From: Paludibaculum fermentans
Lineage (GTDB): Bacteria > Acidobacteriota > Terriglobia > Bryobacterales > Bryobacteraceae
Direction of reading: 5' to 3'
Assembly: GCF_015277775.1 (NCBI RefSeq)
Contig: NZ_CP063849.1
Location: 6,153,501-6,217,500, forward strand
DNA: 64,000 nucleotides
Below, piece by piece: positions 54,246-62,976 of the stretch; position 1 is the first letter of the stretch; every line of letters begins with the position of its first letter. The translations under genes and the position numbers were made by a program. Under the pieces are notes generated by a model. It saw only the letters and a list, made by a program, of their open reading frames with translations, was not told the DNA's origin and searched no databases.

Positions 54246-55619
54246 CTATTGCTTTCCTTCCGGGAAGAGGACATCCACGTTCTTTTCAATGCCGCCCATG
54301 GCCCGGGCCAACTGCGCCCGCGCCAGATTGTAGGAGTACAGGCTCGAGATGAAGTTCTCGTTCGCGGTAGCCACCGCCTCCTGCGCCTGCACCACTTCCA
54401 GATTGTTCGTGACACCCGCCGCGAACCGGTCCCGCGCCTGCTCCGACTGCTGCTTGGCCAGCGACACGGCCGAGCGGTTCACATCCAGTTGCTCCGCCGT
54501 CGACTTCAGGTCCAGCAGCGCGCTTCTCAGCTCAAAGGCGATCTGCCCGCGCAGACTGTCCAACTGGGCCCGCTCCTTCGCCAAAGCCGCCTGCGCCTCC
54601 AGCACCTCACCCTTCACCCGGCCGCCCTGGAAAATGGGGATGTTCACGCCGACGCCCGCCATGAACGTGCCGTGCATGTTCACCGGACTCTTGCCCAGCA
54701 CACCGTAGTCGCCTGTGAACCCCACCGACGGCAGATACCCGGCCGACGCCGCGCGCGCTGACAACTCAGCGGCCTTCACCCGGCTCGACAGGCTCAGATA
54801 GTCCATCCGACCCTCATACGCCCGGGTCAGTGCCTCTTCCATGGCCGGAGCCGGCGGTGTCGCCTCCGGCATGACATCGGCCAGCCGGATCTCCTGCCCA
54901 TCCGGCAGCCCGATCGCCCGGCCCAACGACAACTTGCTCTTTTCGAAGGAGTTCCGCGCCGCGATCAGCCGTTGCCTCTGCGCCTGCAGTTCCACTTGGG
55001 CACGCAGTACATCGATGCCCGGCACCATGCCCTCTTTCTTGAAGTCAACCGCCTGGTCATAAAGCGCTTGCGCCGCCGCGACCTGTGCCTCTACAGCCTC
55101 GATCCGGCTCGATTCCGAGTTCGATTGCAGGTACAACGCGGCCACCACCAGCGCCACCGTATCCCGCGCGTCCTTGTAAGACAGCTCCGACGCCTTCTGC
55201 GCCGCCACGCTCGCCTGCGACCCGCGCAGCGACCGGAAGTTCAGAATCGTCTGCGACACCGTCGCCCGCGCGTCAAATACGCCAAACGGTCCGATGATCG
55301 ACCGGATCCCCGGGAACGAATCGAAGCCGAAGGCCGCCAGGTTCACCTGCTGCGAGGTCTCGGCCACCCGGCCGTTGATGTTCGGCAGCAACTGGCTCAA
55401 CGCCACCAGCCGTTCGCCCCGCGCCGCTTTGGCCGACTCTCCGGCCAGCACCGACCCCAGGTTGTGCTTCAGCCCGCGCGCCACCGCCTGTTGCAGCGTC
55501 AGCGCCATTGGTCCGGCCGTCGCCTGCCCCTCAGGCACTGCGCCCAGAAACGGATTCTGCTGGGCCGCAACCGACCCCGCCAGCAGCCCGCCCAGAATCG
55601 CTAAGTGTATGCCCCTCAT
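54246..55619 (-). CDS. TolC-family outer-membrane efflux channel
   Basis: Encodes 457 residues with a signal peptide (RGIHLAILGGLLAGSVAAQ). Two TolC-type helical repeats: NIN-G-x-x... PNINGRVAETSQQVN, LRAQVELQAQRQRLIAARNSFEKSKLSLGRAIGLPDGQEIRLAD, and later GRVKGEVLEAQAALAKERAQLDSLRGQIAFELRSALLDLKSTAEQLDVN...NNLEVVQAQEAVATANENFISSLYSYNLARAQLARAMG. These build the outer-membrane channel of EmrAB. Its ATG overlaps the tetR stop by one base (TGATG), so control and efflux are coupled. Confidence 0.93.
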   Translation of the reverse strand: MRGIHLAILGGLLAGSVAAQQNPFLGAVPEGQATAGPMALTLQQAVARGLKHNLGSVLAGESAKAARGERLVALSQLLPNINGRVAETSQQVNLAAFGFDSFPGIRSIIGPFGVFDARATVSQTILNFRSLRGSQASVAAQKASELSYKDARDTVALVVAALYLQSNSESSRIEAVEAQVAAAQALYDQAVDFKKEGMVPGIDVLRAQVELQAQRQRLIAARNSFEKSKLSLGRAIGLPDGQEIRLADVMPEATPPAPAMEEALTRAYEGRMDYLSLSSRVKAAELSARAASAGYLPSVGFTGDYGVLGKSPVNMHGTFMAGVGVNIPIFQGGRVKGEVLEAQAALAKERAQLDSLRGQIAFELRSALLDLKSTAEQLDVNRSAVSLAKQQSEQARDRFAAGVTNNLEVVQAQEAVATANENFISSLYSYNLARAQLARAMGGIEKNVDVLFPEGKQ

Positions 55620-56230
55620 CAGTTGGAGATTCCTTTCCAGGCCAGGTCCGTCAGTGTCTCCACGTCTTCGTCCACGCTGGTTCCGGTGGGCAGCATCAGG
55701 CGCCGCATCATCGTCCCCTTCGCCATGTCGTAGATCGCCGACGCGATGGTCGTCAGGTTCGAGGCGCGGATCTCCCCCGCCTCCAGGCCTTCCCTCAGCA
55801 CGGCCTCAAACGCCACCAGGTTCTTCAGGTAGAGATCCCGGAAGTCCTGGCACAGCGCCACCGGGTGCATGATGTTGCCGAACTCAGAGTGGTAGATCAG
55901 GAAGAAATCACGGTTCTCTTCCAGGTACTGCAGGCGCGTCTGGAAGAACGCCCGGATCTTCGCCCGGAACCCCGCCACCGCACCCATGCGCTGCACCGTC
56001 AGGACGCCCAGTTCCTCGGCGCCCTGCATCAGCGCGGCCAGGTAGACGTCTCGCTTCGACGGGAAATAGAGGTACACCGTGCCCTTCGACAGCCCCCCCG
56101 CTTCCGCGATCTGGTCCATCGTGGCGTCGTTAAATCCCTTCTCCGCAAAGACTTTACGCGCCGCGCTGAGGATCTCAGCGGTGCGAAAGGCGGAGAGCAC
56201 TTCGTGTTTTGTTTTGCCTTGTACGGCCAT
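55619..56230 (-). CDS. TetR-family repressor of the efflux operon
   Basis: Encodes 203 residues. The helix-turn-helix ILSAARKVFAEKGFNDATMDQIAEAGGLSKGTVYLYFPSKRDVYLAAL is typical of TetR; residues ~65-203 form the ligand domain, with no known family more precise than the AcrR/TetR type. It is first in the operon, divergent sites aside, and has a perfect 16-base palindrome beside its own start. It most likely represses itself and the efflux genes until a toxic ligand binds. Confidence 0.93.
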   Translation of the reverse strand: MAVQGKTKHEVLSAFRTAEILSAARKVFAEKGFNDATMDQIAEAGGLSKGTVYLYFPSKRDVYLAALMQGAEELGVLTVQRMGAVAGFRAKIRAFFQTRLQYLEENRDFFLIYHSEFGNIMHPVALCQDFRDLYLKNLVAFEAVLREGLEAGEIRASNLTTIASAIYDMAKGTMMRRLMLPTGTSVDEDVETLTDLAWKGISN

Positions 56231-56231
56231 A

Positions 56232-56247
56232 ATGACTGACGAGTCAT
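56232..56247. promoter_or_regulatory. Probable TetR operator
   Basis: ATGACTGACGAGTCAT, perfect inverted repeats of six bases (ATGACT/AGTCAT) around four bases, sit immediately upstream of the TetR start. This TGACTGAC-type dyad is common for TetR repressors of efflux pumps. Confidence 0.7.
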
Positions 56248-56318
56248 AAAACCGACCCGTTAGTTACTAGACTGTACGATCTGGTCAACTGATTCAACCC
56301 GCAGCCGAAAGATGGCCA

Positions 56319-57368
56319 CTAATAGGGCTGTTGCGAGTCCTTCGAAACCTCCACCCGGCCCTTGTAGTGCTTGCCGATGAAGCCGAAGTAGAAGAATGAC
56401 AGTACGAACGCCACCGGCCACCACCAGGCCGCCGCCCACAGGCTCGCGGGATCGGCTGACCCGTTGTAGACCGTGATCGAGTGCTTCGCGTCCAGGGTCG
56501 AGTGCAGGATCACCGGGAACAGGCTCACCGCGGCTGTCGCCAGCAACCCCGCGATGAAGGCGATCCCGCCCAGGAACACGCGCGCTTCCTGCCCGTACCG
56601 CAACCCTGTGCCGATCGCCCCGGCTCCGCCCATCACCACCGCGACGGTCAGCCAGGCCAGCGGCCGCCCGGCTATCCCTGAGAACAGCTCCGGCCTCACC
56701 ACGGCCGTCATGCCCGTCACCACCGCCAGCAGCACGGCCACCGCCAGCCAAAGCCGGCCGGCCAGGCGGCGGCTGCGGTCATGCACGTCGCCGGTCGTCT
56801 TGAGCGTCAGGTACGAAGCGCCATGGGCCGCCAGGGTCACCACGGTGAACACCGCTACCGAGACCGTGTACCAGTCCAGGATCCCGACGCTGCCCTCTAC
56901 CCCGAAATGGGTGAACAACGGCAGGCTGAGCTCCGCCTCCGGACCCAACGGCATCCCCCGCACGACATTCCCCAGCGCCGCTCCGAACAGCACAGCCAGC
57001 AGCGTATTCGACACCACAATCACGAAGTCCCAGAACGACCGCCACATTCCGTCGTCGATGTGACCTCGGAACTCCAGCGAAATCCCGCGCAGCACCAGAG
57101 TCCACAGCACCAGGAAAAGAGCCAGGTAATAGCCCGGAAACGCGATCGACAGCACCCGCGGAAACGCCACGAACAGCACGCCGCCCGTCGCCACCAGCCA
57201 CACCTCGTGCCAGCTCCACAGCGGACCCACGGCCGCAATCAGCACCCGCCGCTCGTCCTGGTTCTTCGCCACCAGGAAGTGGAGCATGCCTGCCCCGATG
57301 TCCCACCCGTCCAGGATCACGAAGAACGTGATCATCAGGCACAGAACGCCAAACCATGCCTCCACCAT
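56319..57368 (-). CDS. cydB: Cytochrome bd oxidase subunit II
   Basis: Encodes 349 residues with about nine transmembrane segments. WFGVLCLMITFFVILDGWDIGAGMLHFLVAKNQDERRVLIAAVGPLWSWHEVWLVATGGVLFVAFPRVLS, with ILDGFD equivalent ILDGWD and GPLWDGNEVWL equivalent GPLWSWHEVWL, is the CydB signature; the Asp-Gly-Asn to Ser-Trp-His change is unusual. CydB contributes to the quinol-binding complex. Overlaps the cydA stop by one base (TGATG). Confidence 0.9.
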   Translation of the reverse strand: MVEAWFGVLCLMITFFVILDGWDIGAGMLHFLVAKNQDERRVLIAAVGPLWSWHEVWLVATGGVLFVAFPRVLSIAFPGYYLALFLVLWTLVLRGISLEFRGHIDDGMWRSFWDFVIVVSNTLLAVLFGAALGNVVRGMPLGPEAELSLPLFTHFGVEGSVGILDWYTVSVAVFTVVTLAAHGASYLTLKTTGDVHDRSRRLAGRLWLAVAVLLAVVTGMTAVVRPELFSGIAGRPLAWLTVAVVMGGAGAIGTGLRYGQEARVFLGGIAFIAGLLATAAVSLFPVILHSTLDAKHSITVYNGSADPASLWAAAWWWPVAFVLSFFYFGFIGKHYKGRVEVSKDSQQPY

Positions 57369-58702
57369 CAGAGCACCTCCGCCGCGGGCGGGCCGTGCAT
57401 CACTTCCCGGCCAACCAGATACAGATACAGCAGTCCAACGACGAAATAGAGCCCGGTGAACCCAATCAGGGTAAACAGCACGTCGCCCGAGTTCACGGCC
57501 TTGCTATACCCTTCGCTGGTCCGGAACAGCCCGTAGATCAGCCACGGCTGCCGCCCCAGTTCCGCCGTCATCCAACCCGCTGTATTGGCGATGAACGGGA
57601 ACGGGAAAGCCAGCATCAGCACCCACAGCATGGGCCGCGCCGTCTCCAGCAGCCCGCGCCAGCGCAGCAGGTTCGCCAGCCCCATCAGTCCGATGAAGAT
57701 GGTGCCCAGCCCGGCCATCACGTGAAACGCATAGTAGAGTAGTTCGATATTCGTGGGCCAGGTGTCTTCGGGAAACGCCGCCAGGCCCTGCACATTGCTG
57801 TGAAAGGTCCCGAAGGCCAGGAAGCTCAGCATGCCCGGCACGCGGATGGGATTATCCAGCCGCCGCATCTTCACATTGGGCTGGCCGATCAAGGTGATGT
57901 CGGCCATCGGCCCGGTCTCGAAGCGCCCCTCCATCGCGGCCAGCGCGGCCGGCTGATGATGCGCCACCAGCTTCGCCTGCGCGTCGCCTGTCGGGAACGC
58001 CACCAGCAGGGCCGCCGCCAGTCCGATCGCAGTGCCCCACCGCAGGTAGAGCCGCGCCTGTTCGGTATGTTCCGTTTTCAACAGGTAGAACGCGCCCACC
58101 GCGGCGATGACGAACGAGCCCGTCACCACCGCTGCCGCCTGGTTATGACAGAACTGGATGAGTGCCCACGGGTTCAACAGATACTCGCTCAGGCTGCCGA
58201 TCTTCAAAGTGCCGTCCGCCGCCACGGCGTAGCCGGCCGGATGTTGCATGAAGGCATTGGTCACGATAATGAAATAGCCGGAGATCCAACTGCCCAGGGC
58301 CACGCCCAGTGCCGCCAGGAAATGATTCCGCGGCCCCAGCCGTTTCTCGCCCCAGACCAACGCGCCGATAAACGCGCTTTCCAGGAAAAAGGCGAACATT
58401 CCTTCCATCGCCAGCGACTGCCCGATCACGCTGCCGGAGTACTTCGAGAACGACGCCCAGTTGGTGCCGAACTGAAACTCCATCGGGATGCCGGTCACCA
58501 CGCCCACGGCGAAGTTGATGCCGAAGATGCGGGCCCACAACCGTGCGGCCGCACCATACTGCGCATTGCCCGTGCGCCAGTGAAGATATTTCCAGAAGAC
58601 CAGGAACCACGCCAGGCCCATGGTCAGCTGGGGAAAAAGGTAGTGATAAACGATAGTGAATGCGAACTGCAGGCGATGCCACAACGCAGGATCGCCGGTC
58701 AT
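57368..58702 (-). CDS. cydA: Cytochrome bd oxidase subunit I (short Q-loop)
   Basis: Encodes 444 residues with nine-type transmembrane segments. HRLQFAFTIVYHYLFPQLTMGLAWFL (haem His), KIFGINFAVGVVTG, GGFYLL, FPTGDAQAKLVAHHQP, AAMEGRFETGP (quinol-site Glu) and WMTAELGRQPWLIYGLFRT are CydA signatures. At 444 residues it has a short quinol loop, as in the cyanide-insensitive oxidases. The enzyme reduces O2 to water at high affinity, moving protons without pumping. Lies 88 bases upstream of tetR, same strand. Confidence 0.95.
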   Translation of the reverse strand: MTGDPALWHRLQFAFTIVYHYLFPQLTMGLAWFLVFWKYLHWRTGNAQYGAAARLWARIFGINFAVGVVTGIPMEFQFGTNWASFSKYSGSVIGQSLAMEGMFAFFLESAFIGALVWGEKRLGPRNHFLAALGVALGSWISGYFIIVTNAFMQHPAGYAVAADGTLKIGSLSEYLLNPWALIQFCHNQAAAVVTGSFVIAAVGAFYLLKTEHTEQARLYLRWGTAIGLAAALLVAFPTGDAQAKLVAHHQPAALAAMEGRFETGPMADITLIGQPNVKMRRLDNPIRVPGMLSFLAFGTFHSNVQGLAAFPEDTWPTNIELLYYAFHVMAGLGTIFIGLMGLANLLRWRGLLETARPMLWVLMLAFPFPFIANTAGWMTAELGRQPWLIYGLFRTSEGYSKAVNSGDVLFTLIGFTGLYFVVGLLYLYLVGREVMHGPPAAEVL

Positions 58703-58774
58703 GATCGAACGAATCCCCTCATGCTTCCATTTAAGCGCGAAGGGATGTCAAAGGTGCGAACACTGCGCCGGCTG

Positions 58775-59683
58775 TCAGGCCTTGGGCGCGTAATAGCCCT
58801 TGCGGGCGCGCACCACCAGATCCTTGCGCTCCCGCACCTTGATCTGCACCGGATGGTACAAACCGTCGGTCTTCAGCGGTTCCGGCCGGAACAGGATGCT
58901 GTACTGCGACCGCAGCTCGTTCGCAATGTTCTCGAAGTCCTGCGACAGGTCCTCTGCCTTAAACGGGAAAAACGCCAGGCCGCCCGTCTCCGCCGCGAAG
59001 TATCTCAGAATCTTGTCGCCGCTCGTCTCGCTGTGCGTCGTGTTCGTCGAGATGGAGTACACCACCACTTCCGTCTTGTGGACCATCTCCAGCGCCTGGT
59101 CACGCGTGTAGTGGGAGTTGTTGTCCTCGCCGTCGCCCACCATGATCAGCGCGCGCCGGAACTTGTGGCGCGGCTGTTCCTTGTCCAGGCGGTCGCGGCA
59201 GCACAGGAAGATGGAGTCGTAGAACGCCGTGCCTCCGCCCGGCCGCAACTCGCGCACCTTCTTGTCGAGCACGTCGGCATCGTCGGTGAAATCCTGAACA
59301 ATGCGGGTCTCCGTATCGAAGCTGTACACCACCGCTTTGTCGACATTCTTGCGGACGACGCTCTTTAGGAACTGGCCCGAAGCCTCCAGCTCAAAGCGGA
59401 ACCGGTCGCGGATCGAATTGCTGGTGTCGATCAGCAGCCCGATGCGCAGGGGCAGGTTCGTCTCCGCAGCGAATTCCAGAATCCTCTGCTTCTTCTTCTC
59501 TTCGTAGACTTCGAAGTCGTCCCGCCCGAGGTTGTTCACAAACCGCCCCCGTTTGTCGGAAACGGTATACAGCAGGTTGACGCGCGTGACGTCGAACGTG
59601 ATGGTCTGGTTGGAATCGGCGACCTGCTGGCCCAGGGCCGGCAGGCAGGAAGCCAACGACAGGAATGAGCGTCTCGTCGTCAT
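58775..59683 (-). CDS. Secreted VWFA-domain protein (acidobacterial type)
   Basis: Encodes 302 residues from ATG 59683, which opens a Tat-like leader (TTRRSFLSLASCLPALGQ). Residues ~25-80 (FDVTRVNLLYTVSDKRGRFVNNLGRDDFEVYEEKKKQRI) resemble the common DUF-type beta-sandwich preceding the domain. The VWA MIDAS starts with LLIDTSNSIRDR (DxSxS), and ALIMVGDGEDNNSHYT completes it. Such VWFA-related proteins are numerous in Acidobacteria; they probably bind proteins or surfaces. No partner is apparent. Confidence 0.88.
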   Translation of the reverse strand: MTTRRSFLSLASCLPALGQQVADSNQTITFDVTRVNLLYTVSDKRGRFVNNLGRDDFEVYEEKKKQRILEFAAETNLPLRIGLLIDTSNSIRDRFRFELEASGQFLKSVVRKNVDKAVVYSFDTETRIVQDFTDDADVLDKKVRELRPGGGTAFYDSIFLCCRDRLDKEQPRHKFRRALIMVGDGEDNNSHYTRDQALEMVHKTEVVVYSISTNTTHSETSGDKILRYFAAETGGLAFFPFKAEDLSQDFENIANELRSQYSILFRPEPLKTDGLYHPVQIKVRERKDLVVRARKGYYAPKA

Positions 59684-59715
59684 AAAACCTCGGTTCACCT
59701 TCAATACCACCTTGA

Positions 59716-60612
59716 TTATAAGAGCCGTTGTTTCCAAGCCTCAAGCTCAGCCGGCACCGGCGCTTCGATTGTCACCTCCTCGCCCGTCGCCGGCGAGGTG
59801 AACGTAATGCGCCACGCATGCAGCCACGGCCGGTTCTCCGGAGCCGCCGGAGCCCCATACAGCGGATCCCCCGCCACCGGATGCCCCAACTGCGACAGGT
59901 GCACCCGGATCTGGTGCGTCCGCCCCGTCCCGATCAGCACGCGCAGCAGCGTATGGTGCGGCAGCCGCTCCAGCACGTAGTATTCCGTGTGCGCTTCGCG
60001 CCCCTCTTCCAGCCGCGCCGTCATCTTCGTCCGGTTCACCGGATCGCGGGAAATCGCCGTATCAATCCGCCCCGCATCCCTTTTGACGTGCCCCATTACC
60101 AGCGCCAGGTAAACTTTTTTCACCTTGCGCCCGGCAAACTGCGCTGACAGATTGCGGTGCGCGGCATCCGTGCGCGCCACTAGCATCACGCCGCTGGTCC
60201 CTTTGTCCAGCCGGTGCACGATGCCCGGCCGCAGCTCACCGCCCAGGGTCGAAAGCGATTCGAAGTGGTGCAGCAGCGCGTTCACCAGGGTGCCCGATTC
60301 ATTCCCCGCTCCGGCATGCACCACCAGCCCGGCCGGCTTGTTGATCGCCAGCAGGCTCTCGTCTTCATACAGGATTTCCAGCGGGATGTCTTCCGCAAAG
60401 GCGCGCAGCGGCTTCAGTTCGGCCGGTTCCACTTCCACCGTCTCGCCGGACCGCAGCTTCCAGGAAGCCTTGCGGCTCTCCCCGTTCACCTGCACCCGGC
60501 CCTCTTCCACCCACGACTGCAGCCGCGCCCGGCTGAACTCCGGCAGCCGCGTCATCAGGAAATGGTCGAGCCGCTGGCCCGCGTCGCCCTCACCGATCAA
60601 AAAGCTATGCAC
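59716..60612 (-). CDS. RluA/RluD-family 23S rRNA pseudouridine synthase
   Basis: Encodes 298 residues if translation starts at GTG 60612. An ATG at 60660 is in frame but would reach 25 bases into the divergent sppA gene, so it is less likely. An S4-like domain (GQRLDHFLMTRLPEFSRARLQSWVEEGRVQVNGE) is followed by NKPAGLVVHAGAGN, the active-site Asp in GIVHRLDKGTSGVMLVART, and GRTHQIRVHLSQLGHPVAGDPLYG. RluD-type enzymes change uridines in helix 69. Confidence 0.92.
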   Translation of the reverse strand: MHSFLIGEGDAGQRLDHFLMTRLPEFSRARLQSWVEEGRVQVNGESRKASWKLRSGETVEVEPAELKPLRAFAEDIPLEILYEDESLLAINKPAGLVVHAGAGNESGTLVNALLHHFESLSTLGGELRPGIVHRLDKGTSGVMLVARTDAAHRNLSAQFAGRKVKKVYLALVMGHVKRDAGRIDTAISRDPVNRTKMTARLEEGREAHTEYYVLERLPHHTLLRVLIGTGRTHQIRVHLSQLGHPVAGDPLYGAPAAPENRPWLHAWRITFTSPATGEEVTIEAPVPAELEAWKQRLL

Positions 60613-60635
60613 CCTTTCCAGCGTACACTGGGGCA

Positions 60636-62411
60636 ATGAGAAGGATGATCGGGCTGACACTGGCGATTATTGGCGGATTTGTGGTGGTGCTCGGGTTTCT
60701 GGTCGTTCTGATTGCCTTCCTGGCGCAACGCAATGTAGCCAAGGTCGCCCAGAATACGATCGTCGAACTCAACCTGGAAACGAACCTGATGGAGCAGGCG
60801 CCGTCCGACGCCCTCTCGCAATTCCAGAACCGCGGCGGCACCACCCTGCTCGACATTGTGCTCGCCCTGGAGAAGGCTTCGCTCGACCCAAAAGTGAAGG
60901 GCTTGATCGTCCGCGTCGGTTCTTCCCCCCTCATGCCCGCGCACGCCCAGGAGATTCGCGACGCCATCCTCGCCTTCCGCAAATCGAAGAAGTTCGCCAT
61001 CGCCTATGCCGAGGATTTTGACGGCGAGAACTCCGGCCTGACGTCCTACTATCTCGCCTCCGCCTGCGACGAAATCTGGCTCCAGCCCAACTCCGATTTC
61101 GGCGTCGCCGGCATGCGGTTCCAGGTGCCCTTCATCCGCGGAGCCTTCGACAAACTCGGCATCGCGCCGCGCTACGAAGGCCGCAAGGAATTCAAGAACG
61201 CCATCAACACTTACCTGGAGAAGGAATTCACGCCCGCGCACCGGGAAGCCGAACAGCGCCTGCTCGATTCCAGTTTCTCCGTCATGGCCCAAGGCGTGGC
61301 CCAGGGCCGCAAGCTCACCACCGAGGCCGCCCGGCAGGCCCTCTCCGAAGGACCCTATCCCGGCGATCGCGCCCTCGCCCTGCACCTGATCGACGGCCTG
61401 GCTTACCGGGACGAGGTTTACGAAAAGGCCAAAGTCCGCGCGGGCAAGAACGCCAAATTGCTCTGGCTCGGAGCCTACGACAGCCGCACCGACGACCTCC
61501 ACACCGATGGCAAACGCATCGCCCTCATCTACGGCTCCGGCGACATCGTCTCCGGCCGCAGCGGCTTCGATCCCATGAACGGCACTGAGTCCATGGGCTC
61601 CGACACCGTCTCCGCCGCCTTTCGCAAAGCCGTCGACGACAAGGACGTGAAGGCCATCATCTTCCGCGTCGATTCCCCCGGCGGCAGCGTCGTCGCCTCC
61701 GAAACCATCTGGCGAGAAGTGCTGCGCGCGCGGCAGGCGAAGAAGCCGGTCATCGTCTCCATGTCGGCCCTGGCCGCTTCCGGCGGCTACTACGTCGCCA
61801 TGGGTGCAGACCGCATCATCGCCCAGCCCGGCACCATCACCGGCTCCATCGGAGTCTTCACCGGCAAGATGTACACCCGCGCCCTCTGGGAAAAGCTGGG
61901 CGTCTCCTTCGACGCCGTCCAGACCGGCCCCAATGCCGGCATGTACGACGGCTATTCCGACTTCACGCCCGAACAATGGGCCGTCGTCCGGGGCTCCCTC
62001 GACCGCATCTACTCGAACTTCACCCGCAAGGTAGCCGAAGGCCGCAAACTGCCGCTGGCGCGTGTCGAGGAGATCGCCCGCGGCCGCGTCTGGAGCGGTG
62101 AAGATGCACTGGCCCGGGGCCTGGTCGACGAGCTGGGCGGCTTCCCCGCCGCCATCCAGGCCGCCAAGAAGCTTGCGCATATTCCTGAAAAGGAAGACAT
62201 TGAGCTGCGCATCTACCCGCCGGCCAAAGGCCGCATGGAAGCTCTCCTGGCCTTGTTGAACGGTGAGGGCGAAGATAGCAGCGATCCCCGCGACGAGGCG
62301 ATGCTCAGCCTGCTGCGCAGCGTGCAACCCATGACCCGCATGATGCACCGCCTGGGCCTCACCCAGCGCCGTCAAGGGTGGCTGCGGATGCCGCCCGTGG
62401 GTGTCGAATAA
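60636..62411 (+). CDS. sppA: Signal peptide peptidase SppA (long form)
   Basis: Encodes 591 residues. One N-terminal transmembrane segment (IGLTLAIIGGFVVVLGFLVVLIAFLAQ). Two tandem ClpP-like domains: the first has LASACDEIWLQPNSDFGVAG and the lysine region RKEFKNAINTYLEKEF; the second has VDSPGGSVVASETIWREV and the serine region MSALAASGGYYVAMGADRIIAQPGTITGSIGVF. Lys and Ser from the two domains make the dyad. The enzyme digests released signal peptides in the membrane. The length matches the E. coli 67-kDa form. Confidence 0.93.
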   Translation: MRRMIGLTLAIIGGFVVVLGFLVVLIAFLAQRNVAKVAQNTIVELNLETNLMEQAPSDALSQFQNRGGTTLLDIVLALEKASLDPKVKGLIVRVGSSPLMPAHAQEIRDAILAFRKSKKFAIAYAEDFDGENSGLTSYYLASACDEIWLQPNSDFGVAGMRFQVPFIRGAFDKLGIAPRYEGRKEFKNAINTYLEKEFTPAHREAEQRLLDSSFSVMAQGVAQGRKLTTEAARQALSEGPYPGDRALALHLIDGLAYRDEVYEKAKVRAGKNAKLLWLGAYDSRTDDLHTDGKRIALIYGSGDIVSGRSGFDPMNGTESMGSDTVSAAFRKAVDDKDVKAIIFRVDSPGGSVVASETIWREVLRARQAKKPVIVSMSALAASGGYYVAMGADRIIAQPGTITGSIGVFTGKMYTRALWEKLGVSFDAVQTGPNAGMYDGYSDFTPEQWAVVRGSLDRIYSNFTRKVAEGRKLPLARVEEIARGRVWSGEDALARGLVDELGGFPAAIQAAKKLAHIPEKEDIELRIYPPAKGRMEALLALLNGEGEDSSDPRDEAMLSLLRSVQPMTRMMHRLGLTQRRQGWLRMPPVGVE

Positions 62412-62976
62412 ATTCCTGATAGGGTTTTCCCGCCGATCCCGCGTTCCAGAGTGACGAGATATTGAATCGGAGGAGACCACCCAGGTATCCGCGGAGGGGC
62501 GGATGCCGGGTGGATGCCTTCTTTTCTCACGAACCGCGCACGTCAGTAAGCGGGCGCCGGCACCCCCGGACAACCGGAAGTGCGCCACCCTTGCACCCGT
62601 GGAGGAGCGGGTGCGGGATGGTTGTACCCGGGTCCAGTCATCAACTGTCACCTTCGACCGGCATCGTTCTCCCGCTAGCCGCCGCAAAAAACCGCCGAAC
62701 CTGAATTCCCAGCCAGTCAAACACGCATCCGTCAACCCGAAGGGCAGCGTCTCCCCGTGGTCCCCCCTACGGCCGCGGACATGGGTGACAATCTGGTCTA
62801 CCGACATGGGTAACAGTCGTCGCGGGGGCTTGTCTGATCGCCTTTCGCGATTCTAGCCGGATTCGTACGCCTGTGGAAATGTGGGAATCGCGTAGCGATT
62901 TCCAAGCGCGGTGGGAAGCGAGGGAATCCTGTTTTTGGATTTCCTCGCTTTCCACGGTGCGTCATTTCCATGGGCC
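62412..62976. other. Non-coding stretch with IS-end-like sequence and hairpins
   Basis: About 565 bases without a convincing gene. ACATGGGTGAC near 62779 and ACATGGGTAAC near 62804 form a direct repeat with TGTTACCCATGTC on the minus strand, like the terminal sequence of IS481-type elements. Near 62883-62903 and 62913-62953 are hairpins, the second having a near-perfect 15-bp stem with a TTTTT-containing loop; both are possible terminators of sppA or the transposase gene. Confidence 0.5.

Noticed and set aside
52871-54352. A 493-residue plus-strand frame opposite emrA
   Set aside because: Arg/His/Leu-rich antisense shadow of the coiled-coil gene, with no domain and no ribosome-binding site.
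62460-62640. Possible CRISPR or tandem repeats after sppA
   Set aside because: A few GGAG/GGGTG-type matches, without regular spacing or identical repeats.
60597-62807. A 736-residue open frame on the minus strand across sppA
   Set aside because: It is the antisense of sppA, with no ribosome-binding site and a composition of Gly/Asp/Glu repeats typical of shadows in GC-rich DNA; sppA on the plus strand has full family motifs.
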